From Gallibacterium melopsittaci (GTDB lineage Bacteria > Pseudomonadota > Gammaproteobacteria > Enterobacterales > Pasteurellaceae), in the NCBI RefSeq assembly GCF_042433085.1, contig NZ_JBHLWA010000033.1:1-58092 (forward strand): 58,092 nt of DNA, written 5' to 3'. Position numbers and translations under genes: made by a program. Shown here one piece after another: positions 7,438 through 14,448 of the stretch. The notes below the pieces were generated by a model, which saw only the letters and a program-made list of their open reading frames with translations, did no database searches and was not told the DNA's origin. The first letter of the stretch is position 1, and every line of letters starts with the position of its first letter.

Positions 7438-9738
7438 TTAAGTGTGGAAATATCTTAAACGATTGGCATTCAGTACGACAGTTACTGAACTACAAGCCAT
7501 TGCAAGGGCAGCCCACATTGGATTGAGTAAACCTAAGGCAGCGACAGGAATTAAGATTAAGTTATAGATAAAAGCAAAAAATAGACTTATTTTTATATTG
7601 TTGAAAATAGCTTTAGCTATTTTAATGGCATTAATTAATGTCATAAGATTGGTGTTAAGCAAAGTAAGATCAGCTGTTTCCATTGAAACTTTTGCGCCAC
7701 TACCCATTGCAATGGATACATCTGCCATCACAAATGCCTGTGCATCATTTACCCCATCACCAACCATTGCGGTTGTCATCTGTTGAACACTTTGTTGAAT
7801 TTGTTCTGCTTTGATTTGTGGGGTAGCTTGAGCAATAACTTGAGTCATTGTTAACTGTTCGGCAAAAGCATTTGCGGTATTGATGTTATCGCCAGTAAGC
7901 ATGACACATTCTATTCCTAATGCTCTTAAATGATTTAAGGCAGAAACTGCATCAGATTTTATTTGATCACTAATCGCAAAAACATTAATTAATTGTTTGT
8001 CTTGAGCAAGAAAAACTAAGCTAGCAGCTTGTTGTAGATGTGTTTGTATAAAGATTTGTGCAGGAGCAATATCAATCTGTTGTTCTTGCATAAACACTTG
8101 ACTACCTAATATCCAAGTTTTCCCATTCAGCGTGGCAATCAGTCCTTTGCCAGCAATTATTTCGCTACGTTCAATCGAGAAAGTTTGTAACTGTTGCTGT
8201 TGAGCAAATTGAATAATCGCATCAGCAAGTGGATGAACCATTTGTTGTTCAATGCTGGCTGCAACAGCGAAGCTATGTGGGTCTTGTTGCCAAACGGCAT
8301 TTACCGTTGTTTTACCGGTAGTAAGGGTACCCGTTTTATCGAAAAAGATTCGTTTTACTTGAGTTAATTGCTGTAAACCATTGGCTTCCTTAACTAACAT
8401 ACCAAGTTTTGCAGCTTGTCCTGTACCGACAATAATTGACATTGGAATTGCCAAACCTAAAGCACAAGGACAAGAGATTACCAATACTGAAATCGCTGCT
8501 AGCATTGCTTTACTAAATGTAGCGCCAGCAATCAACCAACCAATTAAAGTGAATAAAGCAATAATCAATACAGCAGGAACAAAAATAGCTGCCACTTTAT
8601 CGACTAACGTAGCGAGTTTCGGTTTGGAAGTTTGTGCTTGATCGATCGTGTGTATCATCTGGGAAAGTGTTGTATTACGACCTGTTTGTGTAGCAATAAT
8701 TTGCTCACCACCGTTACTCACTAAAGTACCAGCTGTTACTTGATCACCTATCCCTTTTTTGACTGGTAGCGATTCCCCAGTAAGCATCGCTTCATTAATC
8801 CATAATTCACCAGTTTGTACCGTACCATCCACAGGAACCTTATCGCCAGTTTGTAACTGTACCAACATGCCAATTTTGACCTGCTTGGTTGGAATGGTTT
8901 TGCTTATTCCTGCTTCAATAATAGTTGTTTGAGTAGGCAATAAGTCCATAAGTGCAGACAGTGCTTTAGTCGCAGATTTTTTACCTCGACTTTCTAAAAT
9001 TTTGCCAATATTGACAAACCCTACTACCATTAAGCCAGAATCTAGATAGAGATGGTGTTGGTTGAAAGTATGTGGAAATAGGATAATCAATAGTGATAAC
9101 AATAAACTTGTCAATGCACCTAAAGCAACTAACGTATCCATTGAGGTGGTTTTATGACGAAGATTAGTCCAAGCTCGAATGAAAAAATGTTTTCCTGAAT
9201 AATAGAGTGCTGAAATAACTAATCCACTCAACAGCAAATAAATTATTTGATACATGAGAGGCTGCGTTGAACCCAATTCAGCATAAGTTGGCAACCAATC
9301 AAACCACATCGCAAACATTAAAGCAAAACCAGTAACTAAAGCGACAATAGCTTGCTTGATTTTGTGCTGGATTTCTTGTTGATACTGTTGCTCAATGCGA
9401 GCAGCACGGCTCATTTCATCTTCAATTAATTCAGCTTGATAACCAGCATTGACTACTGCAAAGCAAATTTGATCAGCTTCTCCACCTAGCACAGTAGCCG
9501 TATTATCTGCCAGATTTACTCGCACACGACTAACACCTGTAACTTGTTGAATCGCTTTTTCTACTTTTGCTACACAAGCTGCGCACGACATCCCTTCGAT
9601 CAGAAAAAGCTGTTCTAGGAGCTTGTCTGATTGAGTAGGTGTTATGCTATTTGTTTGTTTGATCGGGGATTCAACGTGTTGTTGTTCAACTTGTTGTGTT
9701 ATTGGAAGAACAGATTTGACAACACGTTGATCAGCTAC
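7438..9738 (-). CDS. copA: Copper-exporting P1B-type ATPase, expressed as a -1 frameshift extension of the upstream HMA ORF
   Basis: The copper ATPase portion of CopA. Counting from the internal ATG at 9591: GMSCAAC metal-binding motif at the N-terminus, eight predicted membrane helices, phosphatase motif TGES at 271-274, ion-channel CPC at 374-376, phosphorylation site DKTGT at 418-422, the HP motif in MVHPLADA, and the hinge MVGDGVNDAQA. It exports Cu(I) across the inner membrane. ATG 9591 sits inside the GMxCxxC motif and would remove the first strand of the metal-binding domain. The frame stays open upstream for 49 more codons, giving a Q/S/T/P-rich linker and LFLIEG, with no ATG, GTG or TTG. 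At 9738 it meets the upstream two-domain ORF in the -1 relation. The likely product is a fusion of about 893 residues; an ordinary frameshift mutation or sequencing indel is the alternative. Confidence 0.85.
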   Translation of the reverse strand, partial: VADQRVVKSVLPITQQVEQQHVESPIKQTNSITPTQSDKLLEQLFLIEGMSCAACVAKVEKAIQQVTGVSRVRVNLADNTATVLGGEADQICFAVVNAGYQAELIEDEMSRAARIEQQYQQEIQHKIKQAIVALVTGFALMFAMWFDWLPTYAELGSTQPLMYQIIYLLLSGLVISALYYSGKHFFIRAWTNLRHKTTSMDTLVALGALTSLLLSLLIILFPHTFNQHHLYLDSGLMVVGFVNIGKILESRGKKSATKALSALMDLLPTQTTIIEAGISKTIPTKQVKIGMLVQLQTGDKVPVDGTVQTGELWINEAMLTGESLPVKKGIGDQVTAGTLVSNGGEQIIATQTGRNTTLSQMIHTIDQAQTSKPKLATLVDKVAAIFVPAVLIIALFTLIGWLIAGATFSKAMLAAISVLVISCPCALGLAIPMSIIVGTGQAAKLGMLVKEANGLQQLTQVKRIFFDKTGTLTTGKTTVNAVWQQDPHSFAVAASIEQQMVHPLADAIIQFAQQQQLQTFSIERSEIIAGKGLIATLNGKTWILGSQVFMQEQQIDIAPAQIFIQTHLQQAASLVFLAQDKQLINVFAISDQIKSDAVSALNHLRALGIECVMLTGDNINTANAFAEQLTMTQVIAQATPQIKAEQIQQSVQQMTTAMVGDGVNDAQAFVMADVSIAMGSGAKVSMETADLTLLNTNLMTLINAIKIAKAIFNNIKISLFFAFIYNLILIPVAALGLLNPMWAALAMACSSVTVVLNANRLRYFHT

Positions 9739-9743
9739 TTTGC
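9671..9743 (-). promoter_or_regulatory. Putative programmed -1 ribosomal frameshift signal in copA
   Basis: On the minus strand the upstream ORF ends GCA GCA AAG TAG. Lys-tRNA can slip from AAG to AAA (A at 9741 to G at 9738) while UAG waits in the A site. Reading then continues as GTA GCT GAT in the copA frame. Seven nt after the AAG, TCAACGTGTTGT (9730-9719) is perfectly complementary to ACAACACGTTGA (9682-9671), with a 36-nt loop. A slip site plus a stem at 5-9 nt spacing is the standard layout of -1 signals. The weak point is the P-site Ala codon, which does not re-pair well in a full heptamer model. Confidence 0.65.
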
Positions 9744-10118
9744 TGCAAAACCTGCTTGTTCTATTGCTTGGATAGCTTGTTCTGTATTGGCATCACCATA
9801 AATTTTTGCCGAAGTTAGATCTACATCAGCATAAACTACATCAGTTAGGTTTTCTAATGCTGTACGGACGCTTTTTATACAATGTTGGCAATTTAAACCT
9901 GAAAGTTCAAGGGTATAAGCTGGGGTAGTTGCGATTTCTGCTTGATAACCTGCTTGTTCTACTGCTTGAATAGCTTGTTCTGCTGTCACATCGCCTACAA
10001 TTCTCGCATAGTGTAATGATACTTTAACTTGTTCAACATTAGGTAAGGCACTAAGTGCTTTAGTTACGCTTTTAACACAGTGTTGGCAAGATAGATCAGC
10101 AAGTTTTAGTAAAAGCAT
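9735..10118 (-). CDS. Tandem two-domain copper chaperone (two HMA domains), also the N-terminus of the CopA fusion
   Basis: A 127-residue protein made of two heavy-metal-associated domains of about 63 residues each. Copper-binding CQHC motifs are at C11/C14 and C77/C80, and each domain ends in an EQAG-Y/F-A-type strand. As a free protein it would act as a CopZ-like Cu(I) chaperone in the cytoplasm. AAGGAG precedes the ATG, directly downstream of a CueR promoter. The second domain is just complete when the UAG stop arrives, exactly where the copA frame takes over. The two domains resemble each other closely, suggesting internal duplication. In Haemophilus influenzae, as I recall, the equivalent chaperones are separate single-domain genes. 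Confidence 0.85.
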   Translation of the reverse strand: MLLLKLADLSCQHCVKSVTKALSALPNVEQVKVSLHYARIVGDVTAEQAIQAVEQAGYQAEIATTPAYTLELSGLNCQHCIKSVRTALENLTDVVYADVDLTSAKIYGDANTEQAIQAIEQAGFAAK

Positions 10119-10170
10119 AATTGTTCTCCTTAAATAAATTTTTCAGATAATTTTGATAAAAAACGGTGCT

Positions 10171-10201
10171 ACAATAAACCTTCCTGTAAGGTAAGAGTCA
10201 A
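10171..10201 (-). promoter_or_regulatory. CueR-type copA promoter with 19-bp spacer
   Basis: On the minus strand TTGACT (-35, 10201-10196) and TATTGT (-10, 10176-10171) are separated by 19 bp. The over-long spacer holds the dyad ACCTT-ACAGG-AAGGT. This is the architecture of MerR-family promoters and closely resembles E. coli PcopA as I recall it. CueR is divergent next door, so Cu(I)-CueR should activate the whole chaperone/copA message. Confidence 0.85.
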
Positions 10202-10211
10202 GGAAAAAAAG

Positions 10212-10637
10212 ATGTATATTCATGAAGTCGCAAAATTGACCAATTTAACCGCAAAAACAATTCGTTTTTATGAGGAAAAAGGACTGATTACCCCTCCAAG
10301 TCGTAGTGCCAATGGTTATCGTCAATATGGAATCCAACATATTGAGGCATTAAATTTAATTCGTGAAGCGAGAGAAATTGGTTTTTCATTGCCAGAATGT
10401 GGACAACTTTTATCTTTATATCATAATCCACATCGGCGTAGTGCAGATGTTAAGGCACAGACATTAGCCAAAATTAATGAAATTGATCAACAGATAATGC
10501 GTTTACAACAAATGCGTGAAAAATTAACTTCATTAGCTGCACAATGTCCAGGGGATGATAGCGAAGATTGTCCCATTATTAATTCACTTAGTAGACAAAG
10601 TTGTTGCCAGCATAAAACATCACTGCACCACGAGTAA
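10212..10637 (+). CDS. cueR: Copper-responsive MerR-family activator
   Basis: A 141-residue regulator with the N-terminal winged helix (MYIHEVAKLTNLTAKTIRFYEEKGL), a dimerisation helix around residues 80-110, and the metal loop C112-PGDDSED-C120. The two cysteines fall at the same numbers as in E. coli CueR and define Cu(I)/Ag(I) sensing. A second Cys pair (C131-C132) lies in the short tail. AGGAAAA precedes the ATG by about 7 nt. It is divergent from the chaperone/copA transcript and probably autoregulates from the shared promoter region. Its last 18 bp overlap the 3' end of the convergent ftsP gene. Confidence 0.93.
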   Translation: MYIHEVAKLTNLTAKTIRFYEEKGLITPPSRSANGYRQYGIQHIEALNLIREAREIGFSLPECGQLLSLYHNPHRRSADVKAQTLAKINEIDQQIMRLQQMREKLTSLAAQCPGDDSEDCPIINSLSRQSCCQHKTSLHHE

Positions 10638-12023
10638 GCCCATACAACCTTTATCTGCCAATAGTAAATTAGACGCACCAAAAATAAATGGATAAGAGTT
10701 GGAAGATTGATTTTCAAATTTCACTAAAATTCGGGTTTCACCTTCTACCCACACAGTGTCTGTCCAACTCAGATCATCTTTAGTAGAACGTTTACCATTT
10801 TGTTGTTCAATTAAAAATTTAGCGCCTTGTAGTTGGAAACCTGTTGGTTGATCGGCAGAGAGAATCCAACGTTCGACCGTATCTAATTTAGCAACAATAT
10901 CAATTCGGCGAGGATCAAAACGGCGTTGATTAATCATCGCATCTTGTGTGTTAAGGACAAAAGTGCGTTCTTTAACTGGTGTTAATGGTAATCCCAGATT
11001 AGCGTCAGGTAAGGTTGGTTTCTGTTGTGCAAAGGCAGAGGCTAAGCCTTGTGGACGTAATTCTAAAACAAGATTATTTTCTAGATCGTCAGATAAACCC
11101 AAGATACTGCGTAGTTGATCAAAAATACCACGATCTTTACCTGCCAATAATCTAACGGTTTGTCCCTGTGTTAAATTCACTAATACTTCAACTCGCTCAC
11201 CAGGTACTAAAGGTAATGTTGTTATTTCTTGCGGCTTTGGTAAAAAACCTAAACCCGAGGCAATTTTCAATAGTGGTTGCTGGTTATCTAAAGCTAAATA
11301 GTAGGGGCGAGAAACAGAAGCATTAAGTAAACGTAAACGAACAAAACCTCTTGGTACATTCACGAAGCAATTACGCTGCCCATTCACGAAAAGCTGTTTT
11401 CCTAAAAACTGGTTTTTATCGAGATTAAAAAGTTGTTGACCTTCATAATTAAGGGAAAGATCTTGCAAAATAAGTGGAATATCATTTTCGCCATATTTGT
11501 TGGGAATTAGACCTTTCTTGCTTTCTTCATCTTCAATAATCCACATTCCAACTAAACCACGATAGCTTTGATACGCTGAACGACCAATGGTGTCACTATG
11601 ATACCAACAAGTTGAAGCACTTTGTTTAATTGGAATAATCGGCGACCAAGAAGTTTGAGGTGCAATATTACGATTGATACTGCCTGAAATTTCACCATTT
11701 GCTTGTAAGCCCTGAATATTGATTGCAATCGTCTCACTTAAGCTATTGCGATAGGTTAAACGTAGAAAATCATTTTGTTTCATTTTAATGGTTGGACCGA
11801 GATAAAAATCATTGAAACCCCAAGCATCAACTTTTTGTTTGCCATTAAATGATTTTTTGATATTTAACGCATTCAATAGGATTGGAGAACCACGCCCAAC
11901 AGCTGTTAGTGGAGGAATCCACAGAGGAACTTTATCTTCCGCCATTGCATAACGAGATAAGCTACTGCTAACAGCAACAGCTAGTGAGCTTTGTAGAAAT
12001 TGGCGACGAGAAAAGTTTCCCAT
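10620..12023 (-). CDS. ftsP: FtsP/SufI cell-division protein (multicopper-oxidase fold without copper sites)
   Basis: A 467-residue exported protein with a twin-arginine signal (SRRQFLQSSLAVAVS, cleavage near AMA at residue ~28). Three cupredoxin domains follow. The usual multicopper-oxidase clusters are not intact: WYHSDTIG replaces a WYHSH-type motif, and the C-terminus SSNSYPFIFGASNLL lacks the HPxHxH and HCH ligands. This is the pattern of SufI/FtsP, which stabilises the divisome under stress rather than oxidising metal. The plsC neighbour upstream is the same as in E. coli (plsC-sufI), which supports this over a CueO-type copper oxidase despite the copper genes next to it. Confidence 0.88.
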   Translation of the reverse strand: MGNFSRRQFLQSSLAVAVSSSLSRYAMAEDKVPLWIPPLTAVGRGSPILLNALNIKKSFNGKQKVDAWGFNDFYLGPTIKMKQNDFLRLTYRNSLSETIAINIQGLQANGEISGSINRNIAPQTSWSPIIPIKQSASTCWYHSDTIGRSAYQSYRGLVGMWIIEDEESKKGLIPNKYGENDIPLILQDLSLNYEGQQLFNLDKNQFLGKQLFVNGQRNCFVNVPRGFVRLRLLNASVSRPYYLALDNQQPLLKIASGLGFLPKPQEITTLPLVPGERVEVLVNLTQGQTVRLLAGKDRGIFDQLRSILGLSDDLENNLVLELRPQGLASAFAQQKPTLPDANLGLPLTPVKERTFVLNTQDAMINQRRFDPRRIDIVAKLDTVERWILSADQPTGFQLQGAKFLIEQQNGKRSTKDDLSWTDTVWVEGETRILVKFENQSSNSYPFIFGASNLLLADKGCMGLLVVQ

Positions 12024-12041
12024 AATCCTCCTCCTTATTAT

Positions 12042-12773
12042 TTATATGCGATGGTTAGTTTCTGCAATTTCTGCATCAAGTTTCGCAATATGTTGTTCCA
12101 TTAAATCATGACAATATTTAGCAAAATCACGTACTGTTTCACGGCTGTAATCACTGCTTGAAATAGGTGGCAACATTTCACAAATGACTTTACCGTTGTG
12201 CCAGCGATTAAGATTAATTTTGTTATGTGTTGTTGAACAAACCACAGGGACCACTGGTACACCCGCTTCGATAGCAGCATAAAAAGCACCTGTTTTAAAC
12301 GGCAGTAAACCTCTGCCACGGCTACGAGTACCTTCTGGGAACATCCAAATAGATAAGTTATCTTGATGAATGCGTTTCGCTAATGTAGTCATGGTATTGT
12401 GTGCTTTACTACGATTTTCACGGTCAATAAAAATATTACCTGTTGCCCAATACAATATGCCAAAAAAAGGAATCCAAATTAGACTTTTTTTTCCAACGCT
12501 TACTGTACGAGGCATTACCATATGTGAAATGGTAACCATATCATAATTATTTTGGTGATTGCCGATATAGATACAACGCTCAAATTTTTCTGCACCTTCA
12601 GGGTAGCGATATTCTACTTGTAAACCGAATAAAGGGTGTAAACGTGCGAACCAATGGGCAAAAAGAGCAACATTATTTGGATTTTTAAAGCGGATTAATG
12701 AATAAATAGAACCAATGACACAAATAAGAATACAACAAATAATAACAATCAAAATACGAAGTAATTTAAGCAT
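12042..12773 (-). CDS. plsC: 1-acyl-sn-glycerol-3-phosphate acyltransferase
   Basis: A 243-residue inner-membrane acyltransferase. It has an N-terminal hydrophobic segment, the catalytic HX4D motif in GNHQNNYDMV, and the acceptor-binding FPEGTRSRG block. It acylates lysophosphatidic acid to phosphatidic acid in phospholipid synthesis. ATG 12773 (MLKLLRIL) is chosen because GAGGGA lies 8 nt upstream; a possible TTG at 12791 adds six residues but has no ribosome site. ftsP starts 18 nt downstream, so the two are probably cotranscribed. Confidence 0.93.
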   Translation of the reverse strand: MLKLLRILIVIICCILICVIGSIYSLIRFKNPNNVALFAHWFARLHPLFGLQVEYRYPEGAEKFERCIYIGNHQNNYDMVTISHMVMPRTVSVGKKSLIWIPFFGILYWATGNIFIDRENRSKAHNTMTTLAKRIHQDNLSIWMFPEGTRSRGRGLLPFKTGAFYAAIEAGVPVVPVVCSTTHNKINLNRWHNGKVICEMLPPISSSDYSRETVRDFAKYCHDLMEQHIAKLDAEIAETNHRI

Positions 12774-12896
12774 AGGTTGTCCCTCAAACAAATTGCAGCA
12801 AGTATAGCGAATTTACTAGGATAAGTACAAAAGAAGAAAGCACGGATAACAAAAATGCTTTATAGTATGCGTTTCATTAATGAATGATAATTTAAG

Positions 12897-13631
12897 ATGA
12901 GTAAACCAACCTATTTTATTGCCGATTTACATTTGAGCGAGCATTCTCCGCACTTGTTGGCACTGTTTCGTTATTTTATGACGAACTTGGCACCACAAGC
13001 ACAAGCACTCTATATTTTAGGTGATCTATTTGATTTTTGGGTGGGAGATGATGAAGATTCTGCAACTATTCAAGAAATTAAACAGTTATTGCGTCATTTA
13101 ACAGCACAAGGTATCCCTTGCTATTTTTGTCATGGTAATCGTGATTTTTTAGTAGGCGAACGCTTTGCCAAACAGACTGGGGTTCAACTATTACCTGAAT
13201 ATCATAAAATTGATCTCTATGGACAAATGACGTTGCTTTGTCATGGCGACACGTTATGTACTGATGATGTGGCTTATCAAAAATTTCGCCAACGTGTTCA
13301 TCAACGTTGGTTACAGAAACTGTTTCTTTGTTTACCGTTAAATTTCAGAATTAGGCTTGCACAACGAATTCGTCAACAAAGCCAAACAGATAAACAGAAT
13401 AAATCTGCACAAATTATGGATGTCAATGCAGATACTGTGGAAGAAACTTTTGCAAAGTTTCAAGTCAATCAACTGATTCATGGGCATACGCATCGTCAAG
13501 CGGTTCATGTATTAGAAAATAATAGAAAACGGATTGTATTAGGAGATTGGCGAGAGGAGTTATCTGTATTTGTTGTTGCTGCAGGACAAGAAGGTTATTT
13601 CCTTAATTTAGCTTTGCCAACCGAAAAGTAG
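12897..13631 (+). CDS. lpxH: UDP-2,3-diacylglucosamine hydrolase
   Basis: A 244-residue calcineurin-like metallophosphoesterase. All metal-binding blocks are present: IADLHLS, LGDLFDFWVGDD, CHGNRDFL, LCHGDTLCTDD and IHGHTHRQA. It cleaves UDP-2,3-diacylglucosamine to lipid X in lipid A synthesis, as a peripheral inner-membrane enzyme. It is divergent from plsC with about 120 bp between starts. No strong Shine-Dalgarno sequence precedes the ATG. Confidence 0.95.
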   Translation: MSKPTYFIADLHLSEHSPHLLALFRYFMTNLAPQAQALYILGDLFDFWVGDDEDSATIQEIKQLLRHLTAQGIPCYFCHGNRDFLVGERFAKQTGVQLLPEYHKIDLYGQMTLLCHGDTLCTDDVAYQKFRQRVHQRWLQKLFLCLPLNFRIRLAQRIRQQSQTDKQNKSAQIMDVNADTVEETFAKFQVNQLIHGHTHRQAVHVLENNRKRIVLGDWREELSVFVVAAGQEGYFLNLALPTEK

Positions 13632-13650
13632 ATATAATAGAAAAAAGAAA

Positions 13651-13674
13651 GCCCATAGTATAAAAACTATGGGC
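13651..13674 (-). terminator. Bidirectional stem-loop between lpxH and tRNA-Asn
   Basis: GCCCATAGT and ACTATGGGC form a 9-bp stem with a 6-nt loop. On the minus strand a T-rich run follows, so the main use is probably termination of the tRNA transcript; it can also close lpxH. Confidence 0.7.
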
Positions 13675-13678
13675 AAAA

Positions 13679-13740
13679 TTCTTTTGGTATTAAAACTAAA
13701 TTTCATAAAAGGAGACAAATAAAACATAGTACCAAAAGAA
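13679..13740. repeat. 11-bp inverted repeat just downstream of tRNA-Asn
   Basis: TTCTTTTGGTA (13679-13689) and TACCAAAAGAA (13730-13740) are exact inverted copies around a 40-nt interval. In the tRNA transcript this would form a stem-loop between the tRNA 3' end and the terminator, perhaps involved in 3' processing. Confidence 0.6.
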
Positions 13741-13746
13741 AAAATC

Positions 13747-13822
13747 TGGCTCCTCCTGCTGGACTTGAACCAGCGACATATGGATTAACAGTCCACCGTT
13801 CTACCGACTGAACTAAGGAGGA
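13747..13822 (-). tRNA. tRNA-Asn (anticodon GUU)
   Basis: Read on the minus strand, the 76-nt gene runs from TCCTCCTTAG to an encoded CCA. The acceptor stem pairs TCCTCCT with AGGAGGA, the anticodon loop reads CTGTTAA, and the T arm contains GGTTCAAGTCC. The anticodon GTT defines asparagine. Confidence 0.97.
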
Positions 13823-13892
13823 ATAGCCCCATTGGGCAATGCGGGCAGAATTTTATTTATTTTGTATTGCTTTGTCAACAGCTAAGCTAATG

Positions 13893-14348
13893 CTAATTTT
13901 TGAGTAGTTCATTTTCTGACGTAATAGGCAGAATGGTAAAGATTTTAGGATCTAAAAGAATATCTTGTAGTGTATATTGAGATAATGTTTGATAAAAAGC
14001 TTCAAACGCTTTTACTAGAATAGGTGGTAAACGGCAATTAGGGCTAAGACAACATTGGTTCTTGTTACCAAAACATTCAATAATTACACTTTTCTCCTCT
14101 GCTGATCGAATAATTTCAGCAAGATTTAATTCACTAGGCTCTCTATGTAATCTAATGCCACCACCTTTACCTCTAATTGACTGAATAAAATTATTTTTAG
14201 CTAAATGATGAATCACTTTCATCAGATGATTTTCAGAAATATGGTAGTTATTGGCAATTTCTTGAATGGTTGACAGTTTTTCACGATGGGCGGCTAAATA
14301 GAGTAGTAGAACACGCAAATTATAATCAGTGAAAGTACTTAGTTTCAT
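13893..14348 (-). CDS. nsrR: Nitric-oxide-sensing Rrf2-family repressor
   Basis: A 151-residue Rrf2 regulator when started at ATG 14348 (MKLSTFTDYNLRVLL); a TTG at 14360 adds four residues but is less likely. The winged helix occupies residues 1-65. The iron-sulfur cysteines are C92, C99/C100 and C105, matching the three-Cys cluster of NsrR. In relatives the cluster is nitrosylated by NO, lifting repression of NO-detoxifying genes. No such target gene is adjacent. A 15-bp perfect inverted repeat lies directly before the start and no clear ribosome site is seen, suggesting control at this spot. Confidence 0.85.
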   Translation of the reverse strand: MKLSTFTDYNLRVLLLYLAAHREKLSTIQEIANNYHISENHLMKVIHHLAKNNFIQSIRGKGGGIRLHREPSELNLAEIIRSAEEKSVIIECFGNKNQCCLSPNCRLPPILVKAFEAFYQTLSQYTLQDILLDPKIFTILPITSENELLKN

Positions 14349-14357
14349 AATAATTAC

Positions 14358-14406
14358 CAAATAACGAATAAGAGGTATAAGTATCTTACGCCTTATTCGT
14401 TATTTG
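14358..14406. promoter_or_regulatory. 15-bp perfect inverted repeat abutting the nsrR start
   Basis: CAAATAACGAATAAG (14358-14372) is exactly complementary to CTTATTCGTTATTTG (14392-14406), separated by 19 nt. It ends 9 nt before the nsrR ATG. No U tract follows, so it fits an operator or a translation-controlling leader hairpin better than a terminator for the upstream gene. Confidence 0.6.
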
Positions 14407-14448
14407 AACAATGTTCTGCCTAATTGATTAACGGGGACTTATCCTAGA

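Noticed and set aside
10620..12023. Multicopper oxidase CueO involved in copper detoxification, suggested by its copA-cueR neighbours.
   Set aside because: The copper-ligand clusters are missing and plsC is adjacent, which is the ftsP/sufI pattern.
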